A DNA stretch of 7,156 bases from a bacterium (GTDB taxonomy: Bacteria > CG03): positions 1-7,156 of the forward strand of contig VMTI01000130.1 in NCBI GenBank assembly GCA_013791675.1. Reading direction: 5' to 3'. Positions 7,031 through 7,156 of this stretch are shown in pieces (the first letter of the stretch is position 1; each line of letters begins with the position of its first letter). The position numbers and the translations under genes are program-made. Under the pieces are notes generated by a model that saw only the letters and a program-made list of their open reading frames with translations, had not been told where the DNA came from and searched no databases.

Positions 7031-7055
7031 GAATCCTGGCCCCGCCACCAAATTT
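7030..7055 (+). repeat. Direct repeat, copy 2 (orphan tRNA 3' end with CCA)
   Basis: This is an exact copy of 6862-6887. It carries the 3' half of the T-arm, the 3' acceptor strand and CCA, but no tRNA body precedes it, so it cannot be a functional tRNA. It forms the right end of the palindromic element and lies 53 nt before the next start codon. Confidence 0.95.
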
Positions 7056-7099
7056 CCCGAGGATCGGTATTTCCTGCGGGGGAAAGGAAAATTATTTGC

Positions 7100-7105
7100 G
7101 GAGGA
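7100..7105 (+). promoter_or_regulatory. Ribosome binding site of the acyl-CoA dehydrogenase gene
   Basis: GGAGGA at 7100-7105 is a strong Shine-Dalgarno sequence just ahead of the ATG at 7109 (3 nt gap). It fixes the start codon of the partial gene and is the only canonical Shine-Dalgarno I can find in the window. Confidence 0.8.
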
Positions 7106-7108
7106 TAG

Positions 7109-7156
7109 ATGGATTATTTTTTAACTGAAGAACAAAAAGAAATGATTGAAATAGCG
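7109..7156 (+). CDS. Probable acyl-CoA dehydrogenase, N-terminal 16 residues (partial)
   Basis: Only the first 16 codons are in the window: MDYFLTEEQKEMIEIA. This is the characteristic N-terminus of acyl-CoA dehydrogenases, flavin enzymes that oxidise acyl-CoA to enoyl-CoA and pass electrons to electron-transfer flavoprotein. The family typically opens with M-D-(F/Y)-x-L-(T/S)-E-E-Q followed by a helix. A strong Shine-Dalgarno supports the start. The 5' leader would include the tRNA-mimicking element if transcription comes from the tRNA promoter; I see no separate convincing promoter between 7056 and 7100. The identification rests on a short but distinctive segment. The substrate (butyryl-, glutaryl- or another acyl-CoA) cannot be told. 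Confidence 0.75.
   Translation, partial: MDYFLTEEQKEMIEIA

Larger units (their letters stand above)
6929..7055 (+). mobile_element. Palindrome-rich tRNA-mimicking element downstream of tRNA-fMet
   Basis: This non-coding unit begins with AGGATTCGAA (6929-6938), the reverse complement of the tRNA T-arm segment at 6860-6869. It ends with a copy of the tRNA 3' end including CCA (7030-7055). AGGATTCG (6929-6936) can pair with CGAATCCT (7030-7037) to close the unit. Inside are an imperfect GC-rich hairpin at about 6941-6987 (core TTTTGC-AAA-GCAAAG, then GCGC/GCGC) and a long hairpin at 6992-7030, giving a three-way-junction-like fold. There is no transposase or credible protein inside. The architecture suggests a small non-autonomous repeat that targets or captures tRNA ends, or a structured RNA with a tRNA-like tail. 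Calling it mobile is an inference from the duplication, not from seeing other copies. Confidence 0.5.

Noticed and set aside
7030..7055. A second tRNA gene
   Set aside because: Only the 3' T-arm strand, 3' acceptor strand and CCA are present; no D-arm, anticodon arm or 5' acceptor strand precedes them.
6902..7108. A 68-codon plus-strand reading frame across the tRNA-mimicking region
   Set aside because: It runs through both hairpins and the orphan tRNA end, has an Arg/Ala/Gly-rich composition typical of GC-rich repeats read as protein, and has no ribosome binding site.

Overview
The window is a compact, moderately AT-rich bacterial segment. Every gene lies on the plus strand and most neighbours overlap or nearly abut. 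The gene content suggests a Gram-negative-type (diderm) lineage outside the classical model phyla. It carries a PorV/PorQ-family outer-membrane protein directly behind a secreted protein with a C-terminal domain like those used for type IX secretion sorting. That pairing is common in the Bacteroidetes/FCB group and in candidate phyla such as Elusimicrobiota and Omnitrophota. I cannot place the phylum more precisely from this sequence.

Layout. Bases 2-226 hold the 3' end of pgpA (phosphatidylglycerophosphatase A). It is followed within 3 nt by a complete aspS (aspartyl-tRNA synthetase, 230-1948), which overlaps by 4 nt a DUF192 gene (1945-2304). After a 45-nt gap with a possible promoter comes an HD-domain phosphohydrolase of the dGTPase/SAMHD1-like class (2350-3828). 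Next is a secreted multi-domain protein with a signal peptide, FlgD/Ig-like modules and a C-terminal sorting-like domain (about 3875-5803). It overlaps by 4 nt a PorV-like outer-membrane protein (5800-6747). The last two genes probably act together: exported cargo plus an outer-membrane shuttle or attachment protein.

The stretch 6748-7108 has no protein gene but is the most interesting part. A strong promoter (6766-6794) drives an initiator tRNA-Met gene (6806-6882) with an encoded CCA end, the initiator-type 1-72 mismatch, and two oddities (a T7/C66 mismatch and a reduced GC anticodon stem). Behind the tRNA is a palindrome-rich, tRNA-mimicking element. It begins with a reverse-complemented T-arm, contains two internal hairpins, one with G:U wobble pairs, and ends in an exact 26-nt copy of the tRNA 3' end including CCA. 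This looks like a small tRNA-3'-end-associated repeat or mobile element, or a structured RNA with a tRNA-like tail.

The window closes with a strong ribosome binding site and the first 16 codons of a probable acyl-CoA dehydrogenase (7109-7156). It is the only gene here with a canonical Shine-Dalgarno sequence. The others rely on stop-start coupling or show little recognisable SD.
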